A stretch of DNA of 64,000 nucleotides, taken from contig JBOEGQ010000004.1 of assembly GCA_050633505.1 (NCBI GenBank), positions 62,001 through 126,000 on the forward strand, given 5' to 3'. The stretch is from UBA1672 sp050633505 (GTDB lineage Bacteria; Pseudomonadota; Alphaproteobacteria; Micavibrionales; Micavibrionaceae). The position numbers and the translations under genes are program-made. This document shows, in pieces, positions 62,883 through 64,000 of this stretch (position 1 is the first letter of the stretch; the number at the start of each line of letters is the position of its first letter). The notes under the pieces are model-generated. The model ran no database searches. It had not been told where the DNA came from and was given only the letters and a program-made list of their open reading frames with translations.

Positions 62883-63902
62883 TTAAACTGTCTCGTCTTT
62901 TATGAATGCTTTATACTGTTCTAGCAAGTCTAAAGCCTTTCCATTCTTCAAAACATCCCGAGCCATTTGCGAGGCATCTTTCAAGTTAGAGGCCTTCTGC
63001 ACAATACATAAAACCGCAGCCGTATTGGCAACAACGATATCGGCATACGCCCCGTCTTTTCCATTCAAAACATCATATAAAGCCGCAGCATTCTCCTCTG
63101 GTATGCCTCCAACCAAGTCATCCGGTTGTGATTTTGATATACCAAAATCTTCTGGTGTTAGAACATCTTGCGTAATAACACCATCTTCAAGCTTTGCAAT
63201 ATATGTTTCTCCGGTTGTGGTTATCTCATCTAACCCATCCGAACCATGCACGACCCACGCACGTTTTGTCCCCAATGCCTTTAACACCTCACATATGGGG
63301 ATAAGAAGCGCACGATCAAACACGCCTAAAAGCTGGAATTGTGTTCCGGCGGGATTTGCAAGAGGCCCAAGAACATTGAACATCGTACGAACACCCAATG
63401 CCTTACGTACAGGCACAACGTACTTCATCGCCGCATGGTGGCGCGGGGCCATAAGAAAGGCAAAATTAAATTGCCTTAATGCGTCTTCCAATCGTTCCTG
63501 CGATACATCCAGATTAACACCAAGTGCCTCAAGAACATCCGCCGCTCCAGATTTAGAACTCGCAGAACGATTACCATGTTTCGCCACAGGAACACCACAT
63601 GCCGCAGCAACAATCGCAACCGCCGTTGATATGTTGTATGTTCCGGATTTATCACCTCCAGTACCACAACAATCCACCGCACCATCAGGGGCATTGATAG
63701 GTAATGCTTTTTCCCGCATGACCTTCGCCGCACCTGTAATTTCCTCAACGCTTTCCCCACGCACAGATATCCCCATGAGAAGGGCGGCTATTTGCTCATT
63801 ACTCCATCCACCCTCCATAATAGAAGACATGGCCTCTATCATCTGCGCCTCGGACAGAGGGTTTTTCGTCTGAATAATCTGTAATATCTCAGTTGGATTC
63901 AT
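62883..63902 (-). CDS. trpD: Anthranilate phosphoribosyltransferase
   Basis: Transfers phosphoribosyl from PRPP to anthranilate. The 339-aa protein has the helical N-domain (SEAQMIEAMSSIMEGGWSNEQIAALLMG), the PRPP loop VDCCGTGGDKSGTYNIST, AKHGNRSASSKSGAADVLEALG, FLMAPRHHAAMKYVVPVRKALGVRTMFNVLGPLANP and the late GSDGLDEIT metal region. ATG 63902 is chosen; a GTG at 63908 adds two residues and would overlap the trpG stop. Confidence 0.97.
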   Translation of the reverse strand: MNPTEILQIIQTKNPLSEAQMIEAMSSIMEGGWSNEQIAALLMGISVRGESVEEITGAAKVMREKALPINAPDGAVDCCGTGGDKSGTYNISTAVAIVAAACGVPVAKHGNRSASSKSGAADVLEALGVNLDVSQERLEDALRQFNFAFLMAPRHHAAMKYVVPVRKALGVRTMFNVLGPLANPAGTQFQLLGVFDRALLIPICEVLKALGTKRAWVVHGSDGLDEITTTGETYIAKLEDGVITQDVLTPEDFGISKSQPDDLVGGIPEENAAALYDVLNGKDGAYADIVVANTAAVLCIVQKASNLKDASQMARDVLKNGKALDLLEQYKAFIKDETV

Positions 63903-63904
63903 CG

Positions 63905-64000
63905 TCACCGTACAAGCTCCACAAAGTTTCGAAGAAGGTCATGCCCGTGATCCGTCGCAATACTCTCCGGATGGAATTGAACACCATGGATAGGAAGAGT
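63905..64000 (-). CDS. trpG: Anthranilate synthase component II, C-terminal fragment
   Basis: Glutaminase subunit of anthranilate synthase. Only the last ~31 residues lie in the window; I translated them by hand. They read LPIHGVQFHPESIATDHGHD and then an LLRNFVELVR ending, with the catalytic-triad HPES motif typical of TrpG/PabA glutaminases. The TGA at 63907-63905 lies 2 bases before the trpD ATG. The trp context favours TrpG over PabA, though the protein may serve both pathways. Confidence 0.88.
   Translation of the reverse strand, partial: TLPIHGVQFHPESIATDHGHDLLRNFVELVR

Noticed and set aside
62902..63873. A 323-codon open frame antisense to trpD
   Set aside because: Composition is Ser/Ala/Thr/Pro-rich as expected from reverse reading of a conserved gene; trpD on the other strand has every family motif.
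1..64000. CRISPR arrays, insertion sequences, toxin-antitoxin or phage genes
   Set aside because: I saw no regularly spaced repeats, transposase, integrase or phage structural proteins on reading the window.

Overview
The window reads as chromosomal core DNA of an alphaproteobacterium. The evidence is gene order: nuoA-N leading into birA-coaX-rnj-DUF1467-proS-lolC-lolD-dnaE; rpsB-tsf-pyrH-frr-uppS-cdsA-dxr-rseP-bamA-ompH-lpxD-fabZ-lpxA-lpxI-lpxB-gltA; and trpGDC-lexA-comEC-gltX. LexA is of the alphaproteobacterial type, and an exact GTTC-N7-GTTC operator lies upstream of it. The DNA is AT-leaning by eye. The LPS and outer-membrane genes, a complete 14-subunit complex I, and tryptophan and purine synthesis genes argue for a free-living or only mildly reduced Gram-negative. 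The NhaD antiporter hints at a saline or alkaline habitat. I cannot name a genus.

Layout. 1-1435 (minus): the end of a Mn/Zn-type ABC importer, with a partial ATPase and a TroA-like binding protein. 1637-6295: nhaD, a convergent CPBP-type membrane protein, ispG and ald. 6373-6449: tRNA-Asp. 6665-27546: all fourteen nuo genes, interrupted by extra genes. A 105-aa protein lies between nuoD and nuoE, an 89-aa membrane protein between nuoE and nuoF, and a 109-aa protein after nuoF. A reverse-strand block (unknown gene, purQ, long purL) lies between nuoF and nuoG. A MazG-like pyrophosphohydrolase lies between nuoG and nuoH, and a small reverse-strand gene between nuoI and nuoJ. 27551-38652: birA, coaX, RNase J, DUF1467, a small exported protein, proS, lolC, lolD and dnaE. 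38669-39670 (minus): an unknown acidic protein. 39935-56124: translation, isoprenoid, phospholipid, outer-membrane assembly and lipid A genes. 56179-64000: gltA and gltX (minus), comEC (plus), then lexA, trpC, trpD and the end of trpG (minus).

How the genes work together. The nuo genes build the proton-pumping NADH:quinone oxidoreductase. uppS, ispG and dxr supply isoprenoids, including the undecaprenyl carrier. cdsA, lpxA/D/I/B, fabZ, bamA, ompH, lolC/D and the two RseP-like proteases build and survey the envelope. rpsB, tsf, pyrH, frr, proS and gltX serve translation and nucleotide supply.

The points most worth a second look are the broken and decorated nuo locus with its long-form PurL, an archaeal/eukaryotic-type ProS sitting at the usual alphaproteobacterial proS position, tandem RseP paralogues, an acidic extension on LolD, and a histidine-rich loop in NuoL. 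I saw no CRISPR array, insertion sequence, integrase or prophage gene. There is no stretch over about 300 bases without a gene. Promoter calls are by-eye matches to -35/-10 boxes and are tentative.
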